This document shows positions 18,401 to 27,400 of a stretch of DNA of 64,000 nt, one piece after another. Origin of the DNA: an uncultured Chitinophaga sp. (lineage in GTDB: Bacteria > Bacteroidota > Bacteroidia > Chitinophagales > Chitinophagaceae). The first letter of the stretch is position 1. The number at the start of each line of letters is the position of its first letter. The position numbers and the translations under genes are program-made. The stretch lies in contig NZ_CABHOU010000101.1 of NCBI RefSeq assembly GCF_902168175.1, forward strand, positions 1 through 64,000. The letters are read 5' to 3'. The notes below the pieces were generated by a model. That model made no database searches. It saw only the letters and a program-made list of their open reading frames with translations, and was not told the origin of the DNA.

Positions 18401-19746
18401 ACCACTACCACCAGCGGCTGGTTACGTACCTTTTCCACCAGGATTTTTACGACTTCTTTCCGTCCATAGAACTTGGTATTGTCTTTAATGTTGTACGACT
18501 CCAGTCCTTTGTAGGGATTGCCTTGTATGTTCGGTACTTTTAGCTTAGGTCTTAATCCTGTTATCTTTACACCGCGTATGATAGGTACCAGGCTTTCGTG
18601 CGCCAGTTCATAAATCTCCTTTTCATCTTCAGGTTCTACCACCCCTTCATCCACCTTTCGGATCACACCTTTATCGACCAGGTAACCGCGCAGGAGTTCA
18701 AGGTTTTTTGTGGCTATCGGAATGGAAATAAAGTCTTCTTTGCCCACATGCTTTTTAATATCTATGCGGTCGGACAAAAACAGCTTTAACACCTTCCAGG
18801 TATCCTCCGGACTTACGAATGTTTGGCCGGCGATACGTGTATCGAGAAAATACTTCAGTACATTACCCTTTGTCTTCACCCAGTCGATCAGCGGCAGGTC
18901 AATAACAATATTGTCCGGGCCTCTGTCGCGGGCTTCCGTCCATAAGGCGTCCATGAACACCTGCAGATAAGGCAGGTTGACCGCGCCATTGCGGGTAGCT
19001 TCTGCAACGATCGCTGCTGCCACCTCGTGGTTCCACTGCACATGGTTTGGCTTGTCGAGCCGTGTACGCCCCGATGGATCAGGAGTGTCGTCAGGTTTCG
19101 ATCCGCGCAGTTTAATGTCAAAAAAACCGCAGGTATCAATGATCATGTTACGCGCTCCTCTGTCCGTCATCGGACTTACACGCAGTCGTTTTTTAAAGAT
19201 CTCCGGCTCCAGCAGTTCCAGGTCGTTGAGGCTGCCGAGGAACTCTTCGCGGATCACGAAGATCATTTTACAGGGAATATCCAGCCTACTGAGTTCCTGG
19301 AGCGTTTTATAAAACGCCGCGCGTTCTACCTCTTTCCCAAAAACGAACAACTCCTCGAACTGGTCGAAAATTAGCAGCACAGGACGGAAGTTATCCATAT
19401 AAGCTTCCTTCAATAAAGCGGGGGTAGACAGGTGCTTTACTTCTTCATGTAAGGCGGGATCGATGCTTTCTTTGAGCCGTGCGGGCAATGCCTCGTTGAT
19501 GTCGTTCAACCGGCGCACCAGTATGGTATTCCACCTGAAATGTTTCGTATTGTTTACCAGGCCGCATTGTACCAGGCTGGTTTTACCGGTGCCGGAGTAG
19601 CCGAACACCAATACAATATTCGACTCCTGGGCCATCTGGTACAGGTCATCTGTTTCCGTTTCCCTTCCAAAAAAGAACGCTTCGTCTTTATCTGAAAAAG
19701 AATCGAATAATTTAAAAGGACTTAGTGGGAGATCAGTGTCTGGCAT
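15454..19746 (-). CDS. Tandem STAND NTPase with membrane anchor, coiled coil and C-terminal beta-propeller
   Basis: 1430 residues. The first NTPase has FFFGRE (25-30), Walker A GYSGTGKT (49-56) and Walker B LLIFDQFEELF (about 124-134). The second has KFYGRKEV near 425, Walker A GNSGVGKSS near 447 and LIDQFEEIV near 505. Both resemble the nSTAND1 type common in bacterial conflict proteins. A winged-helix-like region follows, then one transmembrane helix (LIVGLSLGILVFGAVGSF, about 846-867), a long Gln/Ala/Glu-rich coiled coil (870-1010), and a WD40/propeller-like region (about 1065-1425). No signal peptide, so the NTPases are probably cytoplasmic and the propeller lies across the membrane or beside it. 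The start overlaps the CHAT gene by 25 bases. Likely sensor and oligomerising switch. Confidence 0.9.
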   Translation of the reverse strand: MPDTDLPLSPFKLFDSFSDKDEAFFFGRETETDDLYQMAQESNIVLVFGYSGTGKTSLVQCGLVNNTKHFRWNTILVRRLNDINEALPARLKESIDPALHEEVKHLSTPALLKEAYMDNFRPVLLIFDQFEELFVFGKEVERAAFYKTLQELSRLDIPCKMIFVIREEFLGSLNDLELLEPEIFKKRLRVSPMTDRGARNMIIDTCGFFDIKLRGSKPDDTPDPSGRTRLDKPNHVQWNHEVAAAIVAEATRNGAVNLPYLQVFMDALWTEARDRGPDNIVIDLPLIDWVKTKGNVLKYFLDTRIAGQTFVSPEDTWKVLKLFLSDRIDIKKHVGKEDFISIPIATKNLELLRGYLVDKGVIRKVDEGVVEPEDEKEIYELAHESLVPIIRGVKITGLRPKLKVPNIQGNPYKGLESYNIKDNTKFYGRKEVVKILVEKVRNQPLVVVVGNSGVGKSSLVKAGVFPQMRNDGWEMLEPLRAGEQPLVAIAKRLEDCVANRQKKYIMLIDQFEEIVTRIGDRKEQELIYQRLFELLEMQKDKHKPYDLRIIATIRADFEPQFRIIKLLNNYWEAGRYIVPPFTREEICEAIEEPAYQAGLEFAPPSLVDKIADEVYSSQTTGLLPLMSFSLSEMYTRYWNRVKDLPEAQRDGVLRESDYDAVGGVMLALPTRADEVYDGFQESHPADYHKFQEVIKNIILRMVYFSPGELAGQRVDRQDFIYPDNGKNERVKKVLEKLLDSRLIVSGEDQGKRAYYEPAHDVLVKTWPRIWEWINDSGKDRLLLQSRLKAALEERRPGGWWNDVRLNELEKVMNADDNWLNKKEYAFAEKSIRLRNREHTKKARRNRRLIVGLSLGILVFGAVGSFAFFQMRKANKSLTKNRELSASLTEQVEVNKVARAKAEMASEQANQQRAVAIQAQAQAENARIIAMNAGEQLKTKLVLLELANAEVDKQRKLMVEKNATLSKSKALTDSLLIVEQSAVAKYRLAYDSIRDISAANVKQLIALAGTQKSKDMATAYRIAQIASQRDPSNAEAAAFFKDLANERTFYLTRRLHGNIFDISADGKLLLVASSTGRMLRLVDLNTFKTIDSTMLSPGLLSARFQHSGKVVMLVYPGRVRMLRASGLYDQDTFGGLDGDNIAAASMSPDGSLILMIDKGKLKIYTNFLRANERAVQKFRDKQFNFDDNVTAAVFTANGKTVIATTEKGSTYFVNTDDGRYNTIGSRKSFTTASLSPTGNYVVTGNRTDFDVYDSRGTRVNPFRKPDGIASFDGALFSADGRWLLINYSKFSEKSMSQNMQNTPSGQPMVFLTELDCKSCLLKEPVDMSAVYMTTLFGSKAKVQVLDSARLLIADAHGAMSYVDYLSGKTILLRMPAGDQGDVAYVAGKSYIFANSGDSLSLWQYGRGADFDKNNQLPLLTDSELKAFGITR

Positions 19747-21569
19747 ACACCCCGGTTATGTATAAGTAGCTTAAAAAAATCAAGGTCGCCTTTGAGTTCA
19801 GTCATCCTGCCGTTGATCTGTTTGATCAGCGGATCGGGTTTTCCTTTCAACTCTTTAGGCTGGTACGTGTTTACTTTTTTGATCGTCCTGGTTTCATTCA
19901 TATTTTCGGAACGACGGTATACGTAATCTTCTCCTTCTGAGTGGCTATAGAAATACAGGTTAGCGGCATTCTCGCCCTTCAGCCCATTTTCGTCGATAAT
20001 AAAAGGAGACAGGTTCATAAAACCGTTAAAGGAGTTACGGTTGATCTCCCTGGCAAACACTACTGAATAAGTGTGCAGCGGGTTCGTGTAACGGCCCCTG
20101 TAATCGCCGTCTACATCCGCGCCATCGAGTATGATCCTGCGGATACCGTAAGAAGGTTGCGGCATTCTGCGGCTCTGGTTGTATTCAATATCTTTTACGG
20201 TGGTAAGTTTATACCGGATAAGGAAACCTGCTTTCGCAAAAATGGATACCAGTATATTTTCTACCCTTTTGCACAATGACTTTACATCAAGCTTTTTAAT
20301 TTCCCCGTTTTGCAGCGAAGCTTTTAATCCCTGTATAAAAAGATGAGTGCTTTGAAATGAATCTTCCCCCTCCCGGAACACCTCTCTCAACTCCTGGTAT
20401 TCCGTAATAAACGGTTCTACCTTCACTTGCTCGAACACCGAACGGATAGTGACCAGCAGGGCCGGACTGTTGATGAGCGCGTTGTTAGGCTCACCGGAGT
20501 CCATGAAATTCTGCATCACGTCCCACTGCCCATCGGTTAATTCCATCCCTCCGCGTTTCATTAGCTCATCGAGGAAACAGTTAAGCATAGAAAAACTGAG
20601 CAGCTGGATAGACGCGTTGTAAGTAGCCAGTTGTTGTTGCAGCAGCTCGAGGTACAAGCCTTCCTGCGCGGCCATTTTGCCTGCCCCCCACAGGTTGCTG
20701 AGGTGCCAGCCGATCGGGAAAGGCATATGTTTGATAATACCATTGCAAAGCAAACGTACGGTGCGCGGGTCTGTATCGTCGGCCATCAGATCGGTGTACA
20801 GGCGGTTGAACTCCTCCTGCTCATTAGGGGTTAATATCCTGTTCTCTGAATAATTGCCCTCCAGTATACTTTCCGCCATACTTCTTACCAGCTCCCTGCA
20901 AGGTTCGTACTCAATGTTATCATCAACTTCCATCTCGTACGGCAACTGGAAAAGCATGTTGTTACGAAGACAGGCTTCATCGATCACATGCAGACTATAC
21001 CTGTTCTTCGCGTCGCTGATGTCATCATCCAGCCCTCTTACTACCCTCGAGAAGGTGAGGTCGCCTTTTTCGTGAACAGATAACACACAGTTTTTGGCAT
21101 ACTCAAAAGAGTCGGCCAGGGTATTGAGGTTGTAATAAGCCTGGTAGAAGTAGACCGCAAAATCAGTGGCCACCACGTCGTTTACCGGTCCCTCGGTTAC
21201 AATTACCGCCTTTATCCCTTTGTTCAACAGGATGCCAGCCACCTCGCGTGTATCGCAGCCATTGAGGAAAACCAGCTGCAGGTTCGGCAACTTTGTGAGC
21301 AATTCGCCGAAGGCCTCCATGTGTAAGGTGCCGTTCGTAAGACTTACATTGGTGCCGCCGGCGTGCCCGGCATAGTGAAAGATGGTGGTGCGTTGCTGTT
21401 CCTCTATATTAAGAAAATAGCCGCGCAAGTCGCCAAACTGCACGTTACTAAGGGAGGAGAAGCGCATCTTATTCTGATCAATGAACATACTCCGTAACTT
21501 CTCCTGCTCAGCGGAAAGGCTCGGAAGGTCTGCCACATGCGCAAATGCCGCCAGTATAGATGGTACCAT
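19722..21569 (-). CDS. CHAT-domain cysteine protease
   Basis: 615 residues from the ATG at 21569; a TTG codon at 21587 would add six residues (MYKSIG) and fits the family less well. First gene of the operon. An N-terminal CHAT domain (about 1-210) has VPSILAAFAHV as first strand, catalytic His69 in HYAGHAGG and catalytic Cys105 in LNGCDT, both intact. CHAT is a caspase-like clan CD protease domain (as in separase and TPR-CHAT/Craspase). Residues 215-615 are largely helical, then beta-rich, and unrecognised; they may recognise substrate or receive signals. The C-terminus overlaps the STAND gene start by 25 bases, so the two are translationally coupled. Confidence 0.87.
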   Translation of the reverse strand: MVPSILAAFAHVADLPSLSAEQEKLRSMFIDQNKMRFSSLSNVQFGDLRGYFLNIEEQQRTTIFHYAGHAGGTNVSLTNGTLHMEAFGELLTKLPNLQLVFLNGCDTREVAGILLNKGIKAVIVTEGPVNDVVATDFAVYFYQAYYNLNTLADSFEYAKNCVLSVHEKGDLTFSRVVRGLDDDISDAKNRYSLHVIDEACLRNNMLFQLPYEMEVDDNIEYEPCRELVRSMAESILEGNYSENRILTPNEQEEFNRLYTDLMADDTDPRTVRLLCNGIIKHMPFPIGWHLSNLWGAGKMAAQEGLYLELLQQQLATYNASIQLLSFSMLNCFLDELMKRGGMELTDGQWDVMQNFMDSGEPNNALINSPALLVTIRSVFEQVKVEPFITEYQELREVFREGEDSFQSTHLFIQGLKASLQNGEIKKLDVKSLCKRVENILVSIFAKAGFLIRYKLTTVKDIEYNQSRRMPQPSYGIRRIILDGADVDGDYRGRYTNPLHTYSVVFAREINRNSFNGFMNLSPFIIDENGLKGENAANLYFYSHSEGEDYVYRRSENMNETRTIKKVNTYQPKELKGKPDPLIKQINGRMTELKGDLDFFKLLIHNRGVCQTLISH

Positions 21570-21904
21570 ACCTATAGATTTATACAAGTAAAACAGATAG
21601 CCCGGAACACCGGCTATACGGCAGGAGATAAAATAATGAATACTCCGGGATTAGCCTTGTACAGCCAGTTTTACAGGCTTTTCGCAATGGCCATGGTTGG
21701 GGCCTCCAATTTGTAACAGTTATCAGCGCTTACTTTCCAACTTCCGGAGAACATTTGAGGCTACAGCACGATCAATTTTTGAGGTTTCTAATTCGTCGGT
21801 GAACTCCACTCTTTACAATATACCTAAGCGCTTATATAAAGTAACAGTATTTTTAGCAATTAACAAACAGTATTTATACGTATTACCCAAAAAGACAATC
21901 CATT
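21570..21904. other. 335-base leader/intergenic region upstream of the CHAT operon
   Basis: Gap between the Imm22-like stop and the operon start, on the same strand. No exact TAnnTTTG element on the minus strand and no clear terminator was found. Moderately AT-rich near 21840-21890. The operon promoter is presumably here or upstream of the Imm22-like gene. Confidence 0.6.
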
Positions 21905-22309
21905 CTATATCAATTCGCTATCATACATTCCGAGATAATGCAAACCGTTATATTTTTTGCTGGTATCGGCAACTACCAGGTTAGCGTCGGTATAATAAAA
22001 AACCATGTTGCCTTCAGTAATGCCCAGTTCCAGGCATTTATTGTAGGCCGCATCATAAGCCTCCGGCACTTTGATCACGGTTTCATATAACAGCTCTTTC
22101 ACCTCCACGGCGTTATCGAACATACCCACGCCGAGAAAATCCTCATCGTACCACTTCGCGCCAAGGTCTTTACAAAACCCGCATACCTGGTATGCCGGAT
22201 CGTCAAAATCGCCTTCGGTGGCGTAGTCCAGCTCGAAATATTCCCCGAATTCTTCTTCGCCTTTATCGGTGGTACCTATCCAGATGTGTACTTTTGACAT
22301 TTCGCTCAT
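21905..22309 (-). CDS. Imm22-like immunity protein
   Basis: 134 residues. The pattern VHIWIGT...GEYFELDY near the N-terminus, followed by DDPAYQVCGFCKDLGAKWYDEDFLG in the middle, fits the Imm22 immunity family, whose members neutralise polymorphic toxins. No signal peptide. A start at Met4 (22300) is also possible. Upstream, TATTTTCG on the minus strand (22317-22324) is one base off the -7 consensus. No toxin gene is adjacent, so this may be an orphan immunity gene, or it may be associated with the conflict operon that follows on the same strand. Family call is moderate; role is inferred. Confidence 0.6.
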   Translation of the reverse strand: MSEMSKVHIWIGTTDKGEEEFGEYFELDYATEGDFDDPAYQVCGFCKDLGAKWYDEDFLGVGMFDNAVEVKELLYETVIKVPEAYDAAYNKCLELGITEGNMVFYYTDANLVVADTSKKYNGLHYLGMYDSELI

Positions 22310-22409
22310 GCGGCGAAAATACGGGATTCATTTTATATAGCGGAGGAAGCAAACCTTCGCCATCCGGAAATTTTATTATTTTTAAGGCGGATTTATAACT
22401 GTAGGCCAA

Positions 22410-23015
22410 TTGTCCGGACAAGGATCAAATAATGAACGAGAACTGCTCTTACACATCGCGCGTGGCGATGAAAATGCGTTTCGTGAACTCATGTTTGCCT
22501 ACCAGCCGCTACTGCTCACCTATGTATACCGCCTCACCAAGTCCGAAAGTCATGCCGAAGAGATCGTCCAGGACGTGTTCCTGAAGGTATGGATGGGCCG
22601 CGAAGCCCTGGAAGGCGTACAAAACTTTAAAAACTACCTGTTCATCATCTGCCGCAACTATGCGCTGGACCAGCTCCGGAAAATCGTGCGCGAGCGTGAA
22701 CTGGCTGCGGAGTGGGAAAACGAGCAGGAACATACACCCGCTATCAGCGACACCGAAACAGACGAATTTATATTCACGCTGCTCGACGAAGCCGTGAACC
22801 AGCTGCCGCCCCAGCAGCAGAAAGTATACCTGATGGCACGCCGCCAGGGACTTAGTCATGCCGAAATAGCCATGCAAACCGGCCTTTCGGTACTGACCGT
22901 TAAAAAATACATGAAACTGGCGATCGCTGCCGTAACCGAATACATAAAGGCCCGCCTTTCCGGCGTTTCACTGGTGCTGGTAGCTATGCTTGCAGGCCTC
23001 GATATTATTTTTTAG
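22410..23015 (+). CDS. ECF RNA polymerase sigma factor, FecI-like
   Basis: 201 residues. Sigma region 2 (ENAFRELMFAYQPLLLTYVYRLTKSESHAEEIVQDVFLKVW) and region 4 (LPPQQQKVYLMARRQGLSHAEIAMQTGLSVLTVKKYM) are clear. The start appears to be a TTG at 22410, since the next in-frame ATG would remove region 2 residues. A C-terminal hydrophobic tail (GVSLVLVAMLAGLDIIF) is typical of Bacteroidota FecI-like sigma factors. It directs transcription of the downstream susC/D genes when released by the FecR protein encoded 70 bases downstream. That regulatory circuit is known for the family; activation by an outer-membrane transporter is inferred. Confidence 0.93.
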   Translation: MSGQGSNNERELLLHIARGDENAFRELMFAYQPLLLTYVYRLTKSESHAEEIVQDVFLKVWMGREALEGVQNFKNYLFIICRNYALDQLRKIVRERELAAEWENEQEHTPAISDTETDEFIFTLLDEAVNQLPPQQQKVYLMARRQGLSHAEIAMQTGLSVLTVKKYMKLAIAAVTEYIKARLSGVSLVLVAMLAGLDIIF

Positions 23016-23084
23016 GAAAATTTCTCCGGCGATGGCCCCCTTTGGAATTTTTATGCGTCTTTAATAATAGCAGCCAGAAAGTTT

Positions 23085-24233
23085 ATGCAAGAGAAAGAGG
23101 TCCAGGAACTATTACATCGATATATGGACGGTACAGCTACCGGCCCGGAAAGGCAACGCCTGAAAACCTTATTGGGTGATAAGGACGATGCGTTTCTCAT
23201 GCAAATGCTGGAAGCCGAATGGGCAGGACTGCAAACGATCGACGAACGTTTTGCCAGTTATGATGTAGAAGCCTCCTGGCGGAAGATCGTTAGTCCTGCG
23301 CAGAAACCCGACCGCGTGCATACAATACGCCGCTGGAGCTGGGCCGCCGCTGTGGCCTTACTCGTGCTGGGCGGAGGGAGTTACCTGCTGCTGCGTCAAC
23401 CCACCGGACAACTGGTGGTAAACAATACTCCCGCCCCATACGTACCACCAGGCAGCAACAAAGCCACGCTTATACTGGCAGATGGCAGCACCATTACACT
23501 CGACAGTGCAGGCAGCCAGGTACTGCAACAGGGTGCCGCTACCGTAAAACAGCAGGGTGGACAACTCGTATACGATATCAATGGCAGCGAAGCCGCTACC
23601 AATTATAATACCCTGCGAACGCCCCGTGGAGGCTTTTTCCGCGTGACGTTGCAGGATGGAACGAATGTGTGGCTTAACGCTGCATCTTCCCTTCGTTATC
23701 CCACTGCATTCAATGGTAAGGAAAGAGTGGTGGAGATAACGGGAGAAGCTTATTTTGAAGTGGCGCAGAATGCGCACCGGCCTTTTAAGGTAATGGTGAG
23801 CGAAAAAAATACCGCCATAGAGGTGCTGGGCACCAGTTTTAACGTACATAACTATGCCGGCGAACCCGTACTGACTACTACCCTGCTTAGCGGCGCCATC
23901 CGTGTGGCTTCTGGCGGGCAGACGGTTGTTCTGGAACCCGGACAGCAAGCCCTGGTGGCCAATGATATTAAAGTGGGCAAAAGCGCCGACCTCGCCAAGG
24001 TAATGGCCTGGAAGAACGGGGTGTTCGATTTCGATGATGTAAGTTTGCAGGATGCCATGCGACAGATCGAGCGCTGGTATGATATAGATGTGGTTTATGA
24101 GAATGGTATACCAGCAATTTATTTCGGCGGTAAACTGCCGAGAAATATAAGCCTGAATGACTTGTTGGCTGCGCTCGAAGCGTCAAATGTTCATTTCAGG
24201 ATCGACGGGAAAAAATTGATCGTCACCAAATAA
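23085..24233 (+). CDS. FecR-type anti-sigma factor
   Basis: 382 residues. Cytoplasmic N-terminal region with a helical sigma-binding segment (LLHRYMDGTATGPERQRL), one transmembrane helix (WSWAAAVALLVLGGGSYLLL, about 86-105), then a periplasmic FecR domain with the standard landmarks RTPRGGFFRVTLQDGTNVWLNAASSLRYP and GEAYFEVA. The last 70 residues (FDFDDVSLQDAMRQIERWYDIDVVYE...) form the usual STN-like C-terminal domain that contacts the transporter. Placed between its sigma factor and susC, it is expected to relay a signal from the SusC N-terminal STN domain. Confidence 0.95.
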   Translation: MQEKEVQELLHRYMDGTATGPERQRLKTLLGDKDDAFLMQMLEAEWAGLQTIDERFASYDVEASWRKIVSPAQKPDRVHTIRRWSWAAAVALLVLGGGSYLLLRQPTGQLVVNNTPAPYVPPGSNKATLILADGSTITLDSAGSQVLQQGAATVKQQGGQLVYDINGSEAATNYNTLRTPRGGFFRVTLQDGTNVWLNAASSLRYPTAFNGKERVVEITGEAYFEVAQNAHRPFKVMVSEKNTAIEVLGTSFNVHNYAGEPVLTTTLLSGAIRVASGGQTVVLEPGQQALVANDIKVGKSADLAKVMAWKNGVFDFDDVSLQDAMRQIERWYDIDVVYENGIPAIYFGGKLPRNISLNDLLAALEASNVHFRIDGKKLIVTK

Positions 24234-24325
24234 CAATATGCAAACCAGAGCGTACTAATAGTCATGTTTACATGGCCGGGGTAATCTATGCCAGTCAGAG
24301 AATCAATCATCAACCAATAAAAAAA

Positions 24326-24347
24326 CCGGAAGTGGTCAGACTTCCGG
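24326..24347 (-). terminator. Minus-strand hairpin terminator upstream of susC
   Basis: Stem CCGGAAGT/ACTTCCGG with a 6-base loop. On the minus strand it is followed by TTTTTTTATT; on the plus strand there is no T-run. It is therefore a terminator for antisense transcription in the susC leader. Confidence 0.7.
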
Positions 24348-24407
24348 CAAAAACGACCGATTAATTTAAAACGAGTTTCGAGTCTCATTTTTAAACAATT
24401 CAATCAA

Positions 24408-27400
24408 ATGCAATTTATGCAAAAAAATGCTATTGCGTCGGGGACTTCTCATGCCCTTACCTCACCTGCGGCCATTTACCGCCGGGATGATGGCAACAGG
24501 GCGGCGAAGCGGGGCGCTTTCACCAAAATCATTTTAGTAATGAAGCTAACCTTCATTTTTCTGACGGCGGTACTTTTACAAGTTCATGCCAACACCTACT
24601 CTCAATCAGTAACACTTTCTGTTAGGAAAGCGAACTTAAAGGCTGTATTTGCCGAAATCGAAAAGCAAACCGGTTACACCGTATTTTATAACCGTGAAGT
24701 GCTGGACAATACCAAACCGGTAACCGTATCCGTATCGGACCTGCCACTGAAGCAATTCCTGGAGGTAAGCCTGGTGGACCAGCCAATAGATTACATCATT
24801 AAGGATAAATTCATCCTGCTGAAAGAAAAGGCCCCGACGCCAACCGTGCCAGCCGCTGCTCCGCAGGCTATCCAGGGCGTATTAAAAGATGAACGCGGAC
24901 AACCGGTGGCCAATGCGTCCGTGCTGCTGCTTCCCTCCCGCCGGGTAGTTACTACCAATGCTGCGGGCTGGTTCACTTTTTCAGACGTGTCGCCAGGTGA
25001 ATATAAACTTGAAATATCGCATGTAAGCTTTCAGCGTGTTACACAATCGGTAACCGTTGGTAATGCCGTGGTAACGGTAACCATTAATATGCGTGTGTCG
25101 CAACTGCAACTCGAAGGCATAACCATCAGTACCGGTTATCAGAAGATCGATAAAAAACTGGCTACAGGTTCTGCTGTGGTGATCACCGCGAAAGATATCC
25201 GCCAAAGTCCGGCGCTTAACATCATGGAGCGTTTGGAAGGCATGGTACCAGGTGTTGTGTTCGATGTGCGTAATAACAGCATCCAGATGAGGACGCAGAA
25301 CAACTATTTTACCGACGCTTCCGAGCGGATGCCGCTCATCGTGATCGACGGATTTCCGGCCATCGAAAACAACCTGGCGTCCAACCCCAACTCTGGCCAT
25401 AGCCGCACAACCAGGAGTTCTACAAATTCGATCATTAACAACATCAACCCAAACGATATTGAAAGTATTTCCTTTTTGAAAGATGCCGCAGCATCAGCGA
25501 TCTGGGGATCCAGGGCCGCTAATGGCGTAATTGTGATTGAAACAAAAAAAGGAAAACAGGGTGCGCCACAGGTAGGCCTCACTACTGCATTGAGCATTTC
25601 GGAGCCTGCTGACCTGGCCAACCTGAATGTCATGAACGCAAAGGATTACATCGACTTTGAACAGGAACTGTTTGATAAAAACTTCTTCACTGATCCGTCT
25701 ACACACTGGCGTAATCCAGGCGTTAGCCGTGCACAGGAAATTATGTTCGACGCAAGGAAAGGAAAAATTACCACTGCGCAACGCGATGCAATGCTGGCAG
25801 AACTTGGTCAACACGATAGCAAAAAACAACTGAGCGATGTGATGTTACAGAATGCCGTAACGCAGCAATACGGGCTATCCGTATCAGGTGGCGCCGGTAA
25901 TTCCGACTATTACATATCTGGCAACTACGCAAACGACAAACCTGTATTCAAAGGAAATGGAACTGAGTCTTATTATGCCAACATAAGGGTAAACAGCAGT
26001 TTCTTCCAAAACAGGATAAAATTATCTACCTATATTAACCAAAGCTATTCCAAGAGCGATGTAAATACCGCAGCAGTATCTTCTATCAGCCCGGGTTCGT
26101 TCGGGTTACGTCCGTACGAAGATATTTACGATCCGAAATATGTACTGTTCAATAAAAATACGGTCGACAGCTTTACAAATATGGGCTACTTCCCATGGTC
26201 GTACAATGCTATCGATGAATTAACGGCCAGCACCACGACTTACCGTAAAAACGGCAGCCGTATTAACGTAAACCTTTCGGGCAGGGTTACCGATTGGCTG
26301 AATTTAGATGCTTCGGGCACCTACCAGCGCAATAGTTCATTAGTAGATGAACTGGCCCGTGAGAACGCTTATTCGACCAAAAACCTCGTAAATGAAGGCA
26401 CTTCGCGGGATGCAGGACGCCTGACTTTCGGCGTACCCAAAGGTGCGGTATTGAAAACGGGCAGCACTATTGGTCAGGATTATACCATTCGTTTAGGATT
26501 CGATTTACATAAGCAATTTGGTGAGCACAATGCCTCGCTGATTGGGGGTAACGAATTCCGCGAAGCCAAAATGGAAGTGTATTCGCAAACGTATTACGGG
26601 TATGATCTGGCATCGAGTACATCTGCCGTGGTGAATCCTACTACGCCTTACAGAACATACCTTTGGTCACCAACGGTCAATGCTACCCGGACACTGGGTT
26701 CATCTGATAACGTGATCGTCCGGCCTATCACACGTTACCTCTCTTATTACGGCGCCGCCAACTATGATTACAAAAGCCGCTACTTCCTGTCGGGCAGCAT
26801 TCGTTTCGACGACTATACTGAGTTGGGCCTGGAAAGAAGAAAACGTGCAAAACCATTCTGGTCGTTAGGTACTAAATGGATCATCAGCGATGAGAATTTT
26901 ATGAAAGATGTACCGCTGCTGGATTTTGCGGCGCTGCGCTTCACCGTGGGAACAGCGGGTAAAGTGCCTGTAAACGGCGTACCCAAGTCTGTGTTTAACT
27001 ATTCAGGAGTTGACTCCTACACGGGTTTACCCTACGGCAGTATAGGTGTGGCAGGTAACCCGGACCTGCGCTGGGAAAATTCCCGCACGTTTAACACCGG
27101 TCTGGACCTGCGTTTGCTGAAACAAAGAATGACGGTTACCTTCGATATTTACCAGCGTTTGTCTTCTGGTATACTTGTAAACATGCCAATTAACCCGGCC
27201 CTGGGCTGGACGAGCCTGGCCTACAATACCGGCGAGCTGAAAAGCAATGGTTACGAGATCGCAGTAAGTGGTGAACTGATTCGCAGTAAAAACTGGACAT
27301 GGTCGGCCAACTTCAACCTTGCGCATACTTCCAACGAAGTGTCCGACAAACGTTTTGGCACACAGGTCGTTACTTCCCCCTACTATGTAGGCCCAATTTC

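Noticed and set aside
6466..21904. Search for a reverse transcriptase or template repeat (diversity-generating retroelement) near the conflict operon.
   Set aside because: No RT motif (YxDD) or TR/VR repeat pair was seen within the operon or its flanks.
21697..21984. A 95-residue plus-strand frame in the gap before the CHAT operon.
   Set aside because: Overlaps the end of the Imm22-like gene in antisense, starts in low-complexity AT-rich sequence and shows no family signal.
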